A stretch of 41,922 nt of DNA from JALENY01 sp036310185. Lineage in GTDB: Bacteria; Bacillota; Clostridia; Lachnospirales; Lachnospiraceae. The stretch lies in NCBI GenBank assembly GCA_036310185.1, contig JAXJSH010000137.1, positions 1-41,922 of the forward strand, in the 5' to 3' direction. Each line of letters starts with the position of its first letter. The first letter of the stretch is position 1. The notes beneath the pieces were generated by a model. That model had not been told where the DNA came from, made no database searches, and saw only the letters and a list, made by a program, of their open reading frames with translations. Positions 23,984 through 32,482 of the stretch are shown one piece after another. Both the position numbers and the translations under genes were made by a program.

Positions 23984-25333
23984 TTACTGTGCTCTCCGGC
24001 GTTTCGCATCTTCTGCCGCTGCAAAATTCATCAGATAAGCTTTATTGTTCAGAGACGGATTTTCAATTACCAGATCCAGAGCCAGATTCAGAATCTCTCC
24101 AATCTCTTTTCCCGGCTTCATACCCAGACGAATCAGATCTTTTCCCGTAATCGCCAGTGTTTTTAAGGAAAAACACTCCTGTTTCCGAATAATTTCCAGA
24201 TATTCTGCTTCAATCTGATCGATCCGTTCCAGTTTTTCCTCTCTCATATAGCTGCTCTGGGCCATGGTGTCTGCCCGGCGAACCGCCAGATACATGGGAA
24301 ACAGTTCTTCTCCAATCTCATTCAGCAGCTGGCGCACCTGTTTTGCCGTCGGCTCCGGCCGCGTATCGTGATAGCGAATCAGCTTTGTCACTTTTGCAAT
24401 CGTATCGTTGTCAAATCGAAGCCGGTGTAAAATATCCCTTGCCATATCTTCACTGACTTTTGCATGTCCGTAAAAATGATCTCTTCCTTTTTCATCGGTC
24501 ACTTTACTTACCGGTTTGCCCATATCATGCAAAAGCATGGTCAGGCGCAGCACCTTATCTGCCGGAACATTTTCCATGGAACAGAGAATATGCTCACCCA
24601 CACAATAACAGTGATGAGGAGTCATCTGCGGCGTAATCATGCACACATCGAACTCGGGCATGATAATTCTGGTAATTCCCAGGTTGTAGCACACTTCCCA
24701 CAATCCCGGATAATTGGAAACCAGCAGTTTCACAATTTCCACCTGAATCCGCTCCGCACTGATCCGTTCCAGCGAATCCGCCAGTTCTTTGACCGCCTGA
24801 GCGGTATTCGGATCTATGGAAAAGCCCAGCTGTGCCGCGAAACGGACCGCACGCAGCATCCGCAGCGCATCTTCTGTAAGCCGTTCTTTCGGATCACCCA
24901 CACAGCGGATCACTTTTCTCTGCAGATCGTTCATCCCGCCATACAGGTCAACAAGGCCGGTCCGGTCATTGTACGCCATGGCATTGATGGTAAAATCGCG
25001 GCGCTTCAGATCTTCTTCCAGACTGGCGGTAAATGTAACTTCTTTCGGATGACGGCTGTCTTCATATTTCCCATCAATCCGGTAGGTGGTCACTTCGTAC
25101 ATATCCTTGTCCAAAAGTACCGTGACCGTCCCGTGCTGAATGCCGGTGTCAATGGTTCTTTTGAAAAGCTGCTTCACCTGCATCGGGGTTGCCGAGGTGG
25201 TGATATCCCAGTCCCCCGGCGTCCGTGCCAGTATGGAGTCCCGGACGCATCCGCCCACTGCGTATGCCTCAAATCCGTTGTTCTCCAATGTTTCTATAAT
25301 ATATATTACTTTTTCAGGTAACTTTAACTTCAT
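23984..25333 (-). CDS. cca: CCA-adding tRNA nucleotidyltransferase with HD domain
   Basis: 449 aa. The class II nucleotidyltransferase head has GGCVRDSILARTPGDWDITTSA (Pol-beta motif, DxD in WDI region), then the RRDFTINAMAYN and DALRMLRAVRFAAQLGF family motifs. An HD phosphohydrolase domain follows (LLHDMGKP near 265-272, then GHAKVSE and YHDTRP). It adds or repairs the 3' CCA of tRNAs, which is needed because the tRNA-Gly in this window lacks it. It lies 18 nt after proS in the same direction. Confidence 0.95.
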   Translation of the reverse strand: MKLKLPEKVIYIIETLENNGFEAYAVGGCVRDSILARTPGDWDITTSATPMQVKQLFKRTIDTGIQHGTVTVLLDKDMYEVTTYRIDGKYEDSRHPKEVTFTASLEEDLKRRDFTINAMAYNDRTGLVDLYGGMNDLQRKVIRCVGDPKERLTEDALRMLRAVRFAAQLGFSIDPNTAQAVKELADSLERISAERIQVEIVKLLVSNYPGLWEVCYNLGITRIIMPEFDVCMITPQMTPHHCYCVGEHILCSMENVPADKVLRLTMLLHDMGKPVSKVTDEKGRDHFYGHAKVSEDMARDILHRLRFDNDTIAKVTKLIRYHDTRPEPTAKQVRQLLNEIGEELFPMYLAVRRADTMAQSSYMREEKLERIDQIEAEYLEIIRKQECFSLKTLAITGKDLIRLGMKPGKEIGEILNLALDLVIENPSLNNKAYLMNFAAAEDAKRRRAQ

Positions 25334-25351
25334 GTTTCCTTAATCTGCCTC

Positions 25352-26797
25352 TTAGTATGCTTTGCCCCAGTATACCATCTTGGTTGCCGGTTTTCCGCAG
25401 CAGACACAGGTTGCACCTTCTTTTGCTTCGCCGCCTGCCAACGGTACACAGCGTGAAGTTGCCGTTGTATCTTCTTTGATCTTATCTTCACATTCACGGC
25501 AGCCGCACCACGGAGCCTTTACGAATCCCGGTTTTTCTTCGATGGTCTGTTTGAATGTTTCATAATCATATGCTTCATAGGTATGTTCTTCTCTGTGCGT
25601 CAGAGCTCTCTGGAACATATCGTTCTGAATTGCATCCAGAAGTTCTGCTGCCTTAACCGCCAGTTCATCCAGAGAAACAACCACTTTTTCACGGGTGTCG
25701 CGGCGAACCAGAACTGCCTGGTTGTTTTCAATATCTTTCGGTCCGATTTCCACACGCATCGGAATACCGCGCATTTCCTGTTCAGAGAATTTCCATCCCG
25801 GACTCTTATCGCTGTCATCCAGTTTTGCACGAATACCGGCTGCTTTCAGAGCGGCCAGAATCTCTTCTGATTTTTCCAGTACCCCTTCTTTTCTCTGCTG
25901 AACCGGAATTACCATAACCTGAGTCGGAGCGATTCTCGGCGGCAGTTTCAGACCGCTGTCGTCGCCGTGTACCATGATGATGGCACCGATCATACGGGTG
26001 GTCATACCCCAGGATGTCTGGTGTACATATTTTAATGTATTGTCTTTATCCGCAAACTGAATACCGAATGCTCTCGCAAAACCATCACCGAAGTTGTGGC
26101 TGGTACCGGACTGAAGTGCTTTTCCATCGTGCATCAGAGACTCGATGGTATAGGTAGCCTCTGCTCCTGCAAATTTTTCTTTGTCCGTCTTTCTTCCTTT
26201 TACAACCGGGATTGCCAGAACCTGTTCACAGAAATCTGCGTACACATTCAGCATCTGTACGGTTCTTGCTTCCGCTTCTTCTGCTGTAGCATGAGCGGTG
26301 TGACCTTCCTGCCATAAAAATTCTCTGGAGCGCAGGAACGGTCTGGTCGTTTTTTCCCAACGAACAACCGAACACCACTGGTTATATACCTTCGGAAGGT
26401 CTCTGTGAGAGTGTACATCTCTTGCGTAAAAATCACAGAACAGTGTTTCAGATGTGGGTCTTACACACATTATTTCCTGAAGCGGTTCCAGACCGCCGTG
26501 TGTTACCCATGCAACTTCCGGCGCAAAACCTTCTACGTGATCTTTTTCTTTCTGGAGCAGGCTTTCCGGAATGAACATCGGCAGGTATACATTTTCCACG
26601 CCGGTCTCTTTGAATCTGCTGTCCAGTTCTTTCTGGATATTTTCCCAGATAGCATAACCATAAGGTTTGATTACCATACATCCTTTTACACTGGTATAAT
26701 CACACAGTTCCGCTTTTTTTACCACGTCTGTGTACCACTGGGCAAAATCTTCCTCCATGGAAGTAATTGCCTCAACGAGTTTCTTGTCTTTTGCCAT
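25352..26797 (-). CDS. proS: Prolyl-tRNA synthetase, archaeal/eukaryote-like type
   Basis: 481 aa. This length and the zinc-type C-terminal domain (CGCRECEDKIKEDTTATSRC then CVCCGK, ending in KAY with a terminal tyrosine) mark the eukaryote/archaea-like ProRS, not the ~570 aa bacterial type with an INS editing domain. Class II motif 2 is FLRSREFLWQEGHTAH and motif 3 lies near GDDSGLKLPPRIAP. It charges tRNA-Pro. The start MAKDKKLVEAI follows GGAGGAG at about 9 nt. No T-box leader is evident in the ~100 nt upstream, only short hairpins. Confidence 0.95.
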   Translation of the reverse strand: MAKDKKLVEAITSMEEDFAQWYTDVVKKAELCDYTSVKGCMVIKPYGYAIWENIQKELDSRFKETGVENVYLPMFIPESLLQKEKDHVEGFAPEVAWVTHGGLEPLQEIMCVRPTSETLFCDFYARDVHSHRDLPKVYNQWCSVVRWEKTTRPFLRSREFLWQEGHTAHATAEEAEARTVQMLNVYADFCEQVLAIPVVKGRKTDKEKFAGAEATYTIESLMHDGKALQSGTSHNFGDGFARAFGIQFADKDNTLKYVHQTSWGMTTRMIGAIIMVHGDDSGLKLPPRIAPTQVMVIPVQQRKEGVLEKSEEILAALKAAGIRAKLDDSDKSPGWKFSEQEMRGIPMRVEIGPKDIENNQAVLVRRDTREKVVVSLDELAVKAAELLDAIQNDMFQRALTHREEHTYEAYDYETFKQTIEEKPGFVKAPWCGCRECEDKIKEDTTATSRCVPLAGGEAKEGATCVCCGKPATKMVYWGKAY

Positions 26798-26914
26798 AAT
26801 ATCTATCTCCTCCAAATTTTATTCATAAGAAACGGCCTCCCTGGTCTTTCTATGACCGGCCATTTTATATAGTATTCCAAAGGCACTGCTGGGAACGCCT
26901 TCGGGAATATGACA

Positions 26915-27403
26915 CTAAACGGTAAATTTTATCTCACGGTTTGTCCGTGTATATTTGTAGTAACGAACACCTGCGGCATCCAGCATACGTTTGGATGCGA
27001 TCACAGCCGGCGTATCCGCATACTTGTCTGAGTCATAGACAATCGTCTTGATTCCGCACTGAATAATTGCTTTGGCACATTCATTGCACGGAAAAAGTGA
27101 AACATACAGCTTTGCACCTTCCAGACTGCCGCCGCGGTAATTCAAAATGGCATTCAGTTCACTGTGGGTGGAATAAAAATATTTATTGTTGAGCGGATCA
27201 TCTCCATCCCTGTTCCACGGAAAAACATCATCATCGCAGCCCATGGGGAAACCATTATACCCCATCGATAATATCTTGTTATCCTGACTGACAATGCAGG
27301 CTCCAACCTGTGTACTCGGGTCCTTGGAACGCATACCGGACAGTATCGCTACTCCCATAAAATATTCGTCCCAGCTGATGTAATCCGTTCTTTTATGACT
27401 CAT
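26915..27403 (-). CDS. dCMP deaminase (ComEB family)
   Basis: 162 aa. The zinc site of the cytidine/deoxycytidylate deaminase family is complete: HSELNAI (His and catalytic Glu) and PCNECAKAI (two Cys). The N-terminal WDEYFMGVA and SKDPSTQVGA motifs and the insert MGYNGFPMGCDDD fit dCMP deaminase. It converts dCMP to dUMP for thymidylate synthesis. The start MSHKR at 27403 is spaced 8 nt from GGAGG; the ATG two codons earlier is too close. It lies upstream of proS on the same strand. Confidence 0.93.
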   Translation of the reverse strand: MSHKRTDYISWDEYFMGVAILSGMRSKDPSTQVGACIVSQDNKILSMGYNGFPMGCDDDVFPWNRDGDDPLNNKYFYSTHSELNAILNYRGGSLEGAKLYVSLFPCNECAKAIIQCGIKTIVYDSDKYADTPAVIASKRMLDAAGVRYYKYTRTNREIKFTV

Positions 27404-27494
27404 CCTCATATCCTCCTTCGGATTTCTTAACTATGCAGCATTTCCCCGTCTCAAATATTCTGCAAAACAATATCTGCTGAACAGTCCCTGTTTT

Positions 27495-28559
27495 TTATTC
27501 TGGTTTTTCTGATGCATCTATTATTTTATGGCCTGCCGCCTTCAGCAGACGATTCATAATGGCCATTCCAAGCTTTGGTGTCTCAAAAGATTCTGAATAA
27601 ATACAGTCTGCCTCTTCCTCATCAAAGTCACGCAGTATTCCATATAGATGCCGGGCAATGGATTCTTCTTCCTGACGGCTTCCGATACTTTTTATAATGC
27701 CGTTTTTGTACCGGTAATATGTTTCATCCGTAGAAATAATTCCCACTTTTTTGCCTTCCGCCAACTTTGACTCTGTCAGTGCATTTATCTTTTCTATTAC
27801 GGCATCTGTATCGCCTTCCACAATGGCCAGCTGCGCCTTGGGGGCATAATGTCGGTAACGCATACCCGGAGCCTTTGGCCGGACATGCTCATTTTCCTGT
27901 TCCAGTCCCGGATCCATACGTACCTCTCCGAGCACTTTCGTAAGCATATCCAGATTGATCGCGCCGGGGCGCAAAACCGTAGGTACCTCTTCTGTAAAAT
28001 CCACAATCGTAGATTCCAGTCCGATTCCCACATTGCCGCCATCCAGAATCATGGCAATCCTGCCATTCAGATCCTCCGCCACATGTTTCGCCTCTGTAGG
28101 ACTTGGCCGTCCGGATGTATTCGCACTGGGCGCTGCCACATATCCGCCGCCCTGACGAATCAGTTCAAGGGCAATGGGATGATTCGGCATACGGACAGCT
28201 ACGCTGTCCAGGCCTCCTGTTGTCTCCACGGGAACCGCATCACTTTTTGGAAAAATCATGGTAAGCGGTCCCGGCCAGTAAACATCCGCCAGTTTTTTTG
28301 CCCCTTCCGGAATGTTCGAAGTAATCCGGTCCAGACTGTCCCAATCTGCAATATGCACAATGAGCGGGTTGTCCGACGGTCGGCCCTTTGCCGCATAGAT
28401 TTTTCTGGAAGCAGAGGCGTCCAGCGCATTTCCCCCGAGGCCATAGACCGTCTCAGTCGGAAATGCCACCAGTTCTCCGGCCAGAAGCAGTTGTCCTGCT
28501 TCACGCATCTTCTCTTTATCTATTTTGTTTTTGTCGATTTGATATAGTTTCGTCATCAT
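27495..28559 (-). CDS. Threonylcarbamoyl-AMP synthase, Sua5 type
   Basis: 354 aa. The YrdC domain has ELVAFPTETVYGLGGNA, KGRPSDNPLIVHI (nucleotide-binding lysine/arginine), and PSANTSGRPSPT; a C-terminal Sua5 domain occupies the last ~130 residues, joined by the PGMRYRHYAPKA segment. It makes threonylcarbamoyl-AMP for t6A37 in ANN-decoding tRNAs. The start is ATG at 28559 or the next codon (28556). There is no ribosome binding site, and a consensus promoter ends 7 nt upstream, so the mRNA is probably leaderless. A longer frame upstream has no family similarity. Confidence 0.93.
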   Translation of the reverse strand: MMTKLYQIDKNKIDKEKMREAGQLLLAGELVAFPTETVYGLGGNALDASASRKIYAAKGRPSDNPLIVHIADWDSLDRITSNIPEGAKKLADVYWPGPLTMIFPKSDAVPVETTGGLDSVAVRMPNHPIALELIRQGGGYVAAPSANTSGRPSPTEAKHVAEDLNGRIAMILDGGNVGIGLESTIVDFTEEVPTVLRPGAINLDMLTKVLGEVRMDPGLEQENEHVRPKAPGMRYRHYAPKAQLAIVEGDTDAVIEKINALTESKLAEGKKVGIISTDETYYRYKNGIIKSIGSRQEEESIARHLYGILRDFDEEEADCIYSESFETPKLGMAIMNRLLKAAGHKIIDASEKPE

Positions 28560-28566
28560 AAGTTTG

Positions 28567-28595
28567 ATTATAACATCATTGGCAGATATTGTGAA
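28567..28595 (-). promoter_or_regulatory. Promoter of sua5, giving a leaderless mRNA
   Basis: Minus strand: -35 TTCACA (28590-28595), 17 nt, -10 TATAAT (28567-28572), then CAAACTT and the ATG. Transcription should start at or within a base or two of the ATG. Confidence 0.75.
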
Positions 28596-28666
28596 ACCCT
28601 TTTTCAAATAAAATAGAGCTATTGCAGGTACAGCACACCGGTCTGCCCTCACAATAACTCTGATTT

Positions 28667-29404
28667 TTAAAATTCTGCATTGCCAATATCCAGGAAAGCG
28701 GTCTGACTATCCGTAACTGTGCTCTCTCCATTTACATACTCATCGATTCCCTGACAGATCGCTTCCGCCATTTTTTCCTGATAATCGTCATCTGCCAGCA
28801 GCTTCGCCTCCGTCGGATTTGTGATAAAACCGCACTCCACAATAACTGTCACCGATTCGCTTCTTTTTAATATATAGTAAGTACTGTTTTCTTTTTGTAC
28901 CCTTGGCCGGTCAATGGCCAGGTTTTCATTAATACGGTTCTGCAGGGTGGCCGCCAGCCGCTCCCCTTCCGTGGAATGGGTATAATAAAAAACCTGCGGA
29001 CCACAGACAGCCGAATCCGTATAGCTGTTCTGGTGAATACTGACCGTGCACACCGGATCCGTCTCCTCTATGATCTTACACCGATTCTGAAGATCCTGCG
29101 CCTTCTTATTGGAGGTTCCTTCTTCATAGAGTCCCACATCCGTCTCCCGGGTCATGACCACCCGATAACCGCTGCTTTCCAGTTTATTCCGGACTTTCTC
29201 AGCAATCTGAAGGTTCAGTTCCTTTTCCAGAACCCCATCAATACCAACTTTTCCCGGATCCTCGCCGCCGTGTCCAACATCGATGACTACTGTTTTAGCC
29301 TCTCCCATACTGCTGCTCACCAGACTGACCGCCTTTTTCGATGCAAAAAAAGCCGCAATCAGTACCAGCAACATCATGGCCAGTTCTATTTTTCGCTTTC
29401 CCAT
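28667..29404 (-). CDS. N-acetylmuramoyl-L-alanine amidase, CwlD type
   Basis: 245 aa. One N-terminal membrane/signal segment (about 7-24), then an Amidase_3 domain with VIDVGHGGEDPG (zinc H45), the EKELNLQIA glutamate, SIHQNS (second zinc histidine) and the catalytic glutamate in VIVECGFITN. CwlD makes muramic-delta-lactam in spore cortex peptidoglycan; this size and architecture fit. The ribosome site is poor (GGTACGGGT). It follows the DivIVA-like gene and may be in its operon with the GH18 gene. Confidence 0.88.
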   Translation of the reverse strand: MGKRKIELAMMLLVLIAAFFASKKAVSLVSSSMGEAKTVVIDVGHGGEDPGKVGIDGVLEKELNLQIAEKVRNKLESSGYRVVMTRETDVGLYEEGTSNKKAQDLQNRCKIIEETDPVCTVSIHQNSYTDSAVCGPQVFYYTHSTEGERLAATLQNRINENLAIDRPRVQKENSTYYILKRSESVTVIVECGFITNPTEAKLLADDDYQEKMAEAICQGIDEYVNGESTVTDSQTAFLDIGNAEF

Positions 29405-29475
29405 ACCCGTACCGCACAGAATTTTTATACAGCATATGTAAAGGAAACTTTTAATAGAACTTTTATGCTTATTTT

Positions 29476-30369
29476 CTATTCTGCAGTCTCATCGGTATCT
29501 TCTTCGAGATCTTCTACCACACCAAAGAATTCCATCTCATCAATGGCTTCTTCTTCATCCAGAGCATCATCCTCTTCTATCTGCTCATCCGCTTCAGAAA
29601 GCCCGCTTTCATATGAAATGAGATCTTCGTCGGAAATTGCTGCTCCATCAAGGGCAGCTTCCTCATTCAAAACCTGTTCTTCATCAAAATCTGCACCTTC
29701 GTCAAATCCTGCCTCTTTTTCAAATCCTGACTCTTTGTCAAATCCTGCTTTTTCATCAAAATCTGCTTCTTCGTCGAATCCTACTTCATCTTCGAATTCA
29801 CTCAGGGAGCTTGGCATAGTCTTGATAATATTATGTACCTCTTTGTAAGAAGTCATAAATCGGCGCTGAGCCTGATTGATCAGTTCCACAATTTCATTCA
29901 GCTCTTCCTGTACAGCGATATATTTTTTCTTTCCTTCCGCCAGTTTTTCATTTACTTCCCGCTGAACTTCTTCGCCGCGCTCCGCAGCCACACGCTCTGC
30001 CTCAGCCAGAATCTGGTCTGCCCGCTCCTGGGCTTCCGCTACCAGTTTCTCCGCTTTTGCCTGTGCTTCTGCGTCAAGTTCGTCTGCCCTGATCTGAGCC
30101 TCGTAAACAAGCCCTCCGATGCGGTCATAATTATCAATATATTTTTTGTATTTCTGTTCAATTTCCATCTCCAGACGATCTTTCTGTTCATCTTTCAATG
30201 CGATGCGTTTTTTCAATTCTTCAATCTTTGCATCTCTAAGCTTCAGCTCCTGCTTGTATTCGGACTCCATTGCATAGGTATCTCCCTCCATTTTCTGGAT
30301 ATATGCAATAACTTCGTCCTTGTCAAAGCCCTTCATTAACGTTGTTTTAAACATCTGATAATCTGCCAT
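29476..30369 (-). CDS. DivIVA-like coiled-coil protein with acidic hexapeptide repeats
   Basis: 297 aa. The N-terminus (FKTTLMKGFDKDEVIAYI) has the pattern of DivIVA/GpsB membrane-binding domains, followed by a long coiled coil from ~30 to 180 with an Ala/Glu-rich middle (QAKAEKLVAEAQ). The tail is very acidic and carries six hexapeptide repeats at residues 196-231 of the form A/G-D/G-F-D-E-E. DivIVA-type proteins mark curved membrane at poles or septa. It lies between the GH18 and cwlD genes, so a cell-wall or sporulation scaffold role is likely by context. The exact function is not known. Confidence 0.78.
   Translation of the reverse strand: MADYQMFKTTLMKGFDKDEVIAYIQKMEGDTYAMESEYKQELKLRDAKIEELKKRIALKDEQKDRLEMEIEQKYKKYIDNYDRIGGLVYEAQIRADELDAEAQAKAEKLVAEAQERADQILAEAERVAAERGEEVQREVNEKLAEGKKKYIAVQEELNEIVELINQAQRRFMTSYKEVHNIIKTMPSSLSEFEDEVGFDEEADFDEKAGFDKESGFEKEAGFDEGADFDEEQVLNEEAALDGAAISDEDLISYESGLSEADEQIEEDDALDEEEAIDEMEFFGVVEDLEEDTDETAE
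29677..29784 (-). repeat. Six tandem 18-bp repeats in the DivIVA-like gene
   Basis: Six imperfect 18-bp units code for GFDEE/DFDEK-type hexapeptides in the acidic tail. In-frame minisatellites of this type can vary in copy number between strains. Confidence 0.85.
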
Positions 30370-30393
30370 GTTCCTACCCCTTTTCTGTATTTT

Positions 30394-32058
30394 TTACAGG
30401 TAACTTGAAATAATCTCCCAGATGTACGGCTGTTCAAATCCCAGTTTCCACTGCGCAACACCTGCCAGTCCGTAATTCCGGATCAGTTTCATCTTTTCTT
30501 CGATGGATTCCCCGTCTTCCAGCCACACCTGATAATAACCGTCTTCTGTCTGCAGTTCTGTATAATTCTGGCTGGTATCGGTATCCCAGTATTTTTCCAG
30601 CCCATTTTCGGCCACGAAAGCTTCCGCCTCATCCATACCACAGGCTGTACTGCTCACAACACCGCTGTTGTCGGTTTTCCAAATTCTGGTGTAAAAAGGA
30701 ATCGCATTGATCACTTTCTCTGCCGGTACTTCTTCCAGGGTCCGGATGATACCGTCTTCCACAAACGGAAGTGATGCCACCGATCCGGCAGTCTCAGAAC
30801 CGCCAAAATGTTCATCATATCCCATAATGACCAGATAGTCTGCGACAATCCCCTGTTCTTTCCTATTATAATATATAGAATAATCCTGCGGAACGTAATT
30901 ATCAATAGATAATATAATGCCATTATTTCTGCAGGATACAGACAACTCCCGAATAAACTGCAGATAATGGGGCGCGCATTCCCCGGATACTTTTTCAATA
31001 TCCACATTCACACCGTCAATTCCATTTGCAAGTACAGAATTCATCAGTGTCTGAATAATGTTGCGGCGGCTTGCCGTATTTTTCAAAACGGTCAGCGTCT
31101 CATCTCTGGATGCAATGCCCCCGTCAAAATCGTTCAATACGGCCCACACTTCTATACCCCTGTTATGCATGTTTTCCACGTAAGCATAACTGGACAGATC
31201 ATACAGATTTCCAGCTGTATCATCAATAAAATACCAGGTCGGAGCGATCACATTCACTCCGCTTACCGTCTCAAGCATCTGATCAACAGCCTCGTTGGCA
31301 GCCTGGCTGGTTGTCTGATGAAAGACCATATTAATCTTTTCATCACAGCTGATATTCGTATACACCGGCCCCTGAGGGGTATGCTCCAAGGTAATATCGA
31401 TCACCTCGCCGGCATCTTCCGCATCAATATATCCCGTATATCCATCCTCTGTAGTAACACCGATCCAGTCACCCAGCGATTCATCGGTCACCACAAGACT
31501 GGTTCCTGCCGATACTTCTGTCAGAATCAGGCTCTTGATACCACCGCGATAGCGAACTGCCGTGTCTTTCACAACCGTTGTCTGACGCAGTCCGTCCCAC
31601 TGGTTCCGAATCACCAGACGATATGGATTTTCCAGAATTGTACAGTCCATATCCGTATATTCCTGTACGATCGCCACAGAAAGATATAACTGACCATCTA
31701 TCACCCGGTAATCCGTGCTTTCCTGATTCAGATCTGTCTCCACAATCTCTGTGGGCAGTGCATAGATCATCGTATTTGTTTCCTGATCCCAGTAGAATCT
31801 GGAATTAATAAAATTGGTTACAGAATCATAATCTATATATACAGAACCGTCGATGACTTTTCCCTTTGTCTCGCTGACCTGTCCGTTGACCACCAGCGCA
31901 ACCTCATCATCGGCGGCAATACCGTAATATTCATTTTTATCCATTTGTTCTTTCGTCGGCGTGTATCGCTGAACCACAAATGAGATGGCGCCAATTACGG
32001 CAACCACAAAAATCAGGATCAGTACGACCACAGCCGGTAAACCCTTTTTATCCTTCAT
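30394..32058 (-). CDS. Membrane-anchored GH18 glycosidase with SH3-like domain
   Basis: 554 aa. One N-terminal TM helix (about 8-30) anchors the protein outside the membrane. Residues ~45-155 look like the copper-amine-oxidase-N-like/stalk domain, 160-215 is SH3b-like (TSLVVTDESLGDWIGVTTEDGYTGYI region), and 240-550 is a GH18 barrel with DGVNVDIE at 348-355 and catalytic E355. Related Firmicute proteins are spore-associated or cell-wall N-acetylglucosaminidases (YdhD/YaaH/SleL group). It starts the operon with the DivIVA-like protein and CwlD. The promoter has Spo0A boxes. The ribosome site is GGAGGG. Confidence 0.88.
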   Translation of the reverse strand: MKDKKGLPAVVVLILIFVVAVIGAISFVVQRYTPTKEQMDKNEYYGIAADDEVALVVNGQVSETKGKVIDGSVYIDYDSVTNFINSRFYWDQETNTMIYALPTEIVETDLNQESTDYRVIDGQLYLSVAIVQEYTDMDCTILENPYRLVIRNQWDGLRQTTVVKDTAVRYRGGIKSLILTEVSAGTSLVVTDESLGDWIGVTTEDGYTGYIDAEDAGEVIDITLEHTPQGPVYTNISCDEKINMVFHQTTSQAANEAVDQMLETVSGVNVIAPTWYFIDDTAGNLYDLSSYAYVENMHNRGIEVWAVLNDFDGGIASRDETLTVLKNTASRRNIIQTLMNSVLANGIDGVNVDIEKVSGECAPHYLQFIRELSVSCRNNGIILSIDNYVPQDYSIYYNRKEQGIVADYLVIMGYDEHFGGSETAGSVASLPFVEDGIIRTLEEVPAEKVINAIPFYTRIWKTDNSGVVSSTACGMDEAEAFVAENGLEKYWDTDTSQNYTELQTEDGYYQVWLEDGESIEEKMKLIRNYGLAGVAQWKLGFEQPYIWEIISSYL

Positions 32059-32079
32059 AACATCCCTCCACTGTTTTTC

Positions 32080-32122
32080 ATTATAACAAGGAAAAACAGG
32101 TTCGTCATCAGATAATTCGACA
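32080..32122 (-). promoter_or_regulatory. Promoter with two Spo0A boxes before the GH18 operon
   Basis: Minus strand: -10 TATAAT (32080-32085), -35-like ATGACG 17 bp upstream (32103-32108). Two perfect TGNCGAA boxes follow: TGACGAA (32101-32107), overlapping the -35, and TGTCGAA (32116-32122), 15 bp apart start to start. The layout fits a Spo0A-activated sigma-A promoter. Confidence 0.7.
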
Positions 32123-32260
32123 TTTTATGTTTTTTTTAGAGAAACACCTGCGCCGGAAATTGCAATGCACAGGGACCTTTTTTTCACACAGCTGCAGGTG
32201 TCTCCCCACAATAAAGCATCCTGCCGGATAATTCACAGGATATCTGTGAATCTGACCTGG

Positions 32261-32482
32261 CTATCGTTCTGTCACAAAGTCAAACTGAATGCGTTCCAGC
32301 TCACCTTCTTCATTGCGTATATAATCCCGCATATAAGTACCTTCTTCAGCAATCACACATGCTTTGCTGATGGATTTTGGTGTGCCCGGCTGACCATCAA
32401 GCCACAGCGCCACCCCCTGCTTTTTGTATATTTCCAGTTCACTTCGCAGGGCTTCTGTTTCCTTTTTGTTTTTCTTTTTCAT
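32261..32482 (-). CDS. Small hypothetical protein
   Basis: 73 aa from the ATG at 32482: a lysine-rich start (MKKKNKKETEALRSELE), then ALWLDGQPGTPKSI and a C-terminal segment RDYIRNEEGELERIQFDF. No family is recognised and no membrane segment is seen. There is no site at the usual distance. A 5-codon ORF with AAAGGAG upstream ends in ATGA overlapping this start, so translation may be coupled. The frame stays open 57 codons further up, so a longer protein (130 aa) is possible, although the extra part is poor in protein-like features. Confidence 0.5.
   Translation of the reverse strand: MKKKNKKETEALRSELEIYKKQGVALWLDGQPGTPKSISKACVIAEEGTYMRDYIRNEEGELERIQFDFVTER

Noticed and set aside
26800..26914. 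Possible T-box leader before proS
   Set aside because: Hairpins such as GGCCGGTC/GACC are present, but there is no T-box core (AGGGTGG-ACCGCG) and too little room for a specifier stem and terminator.
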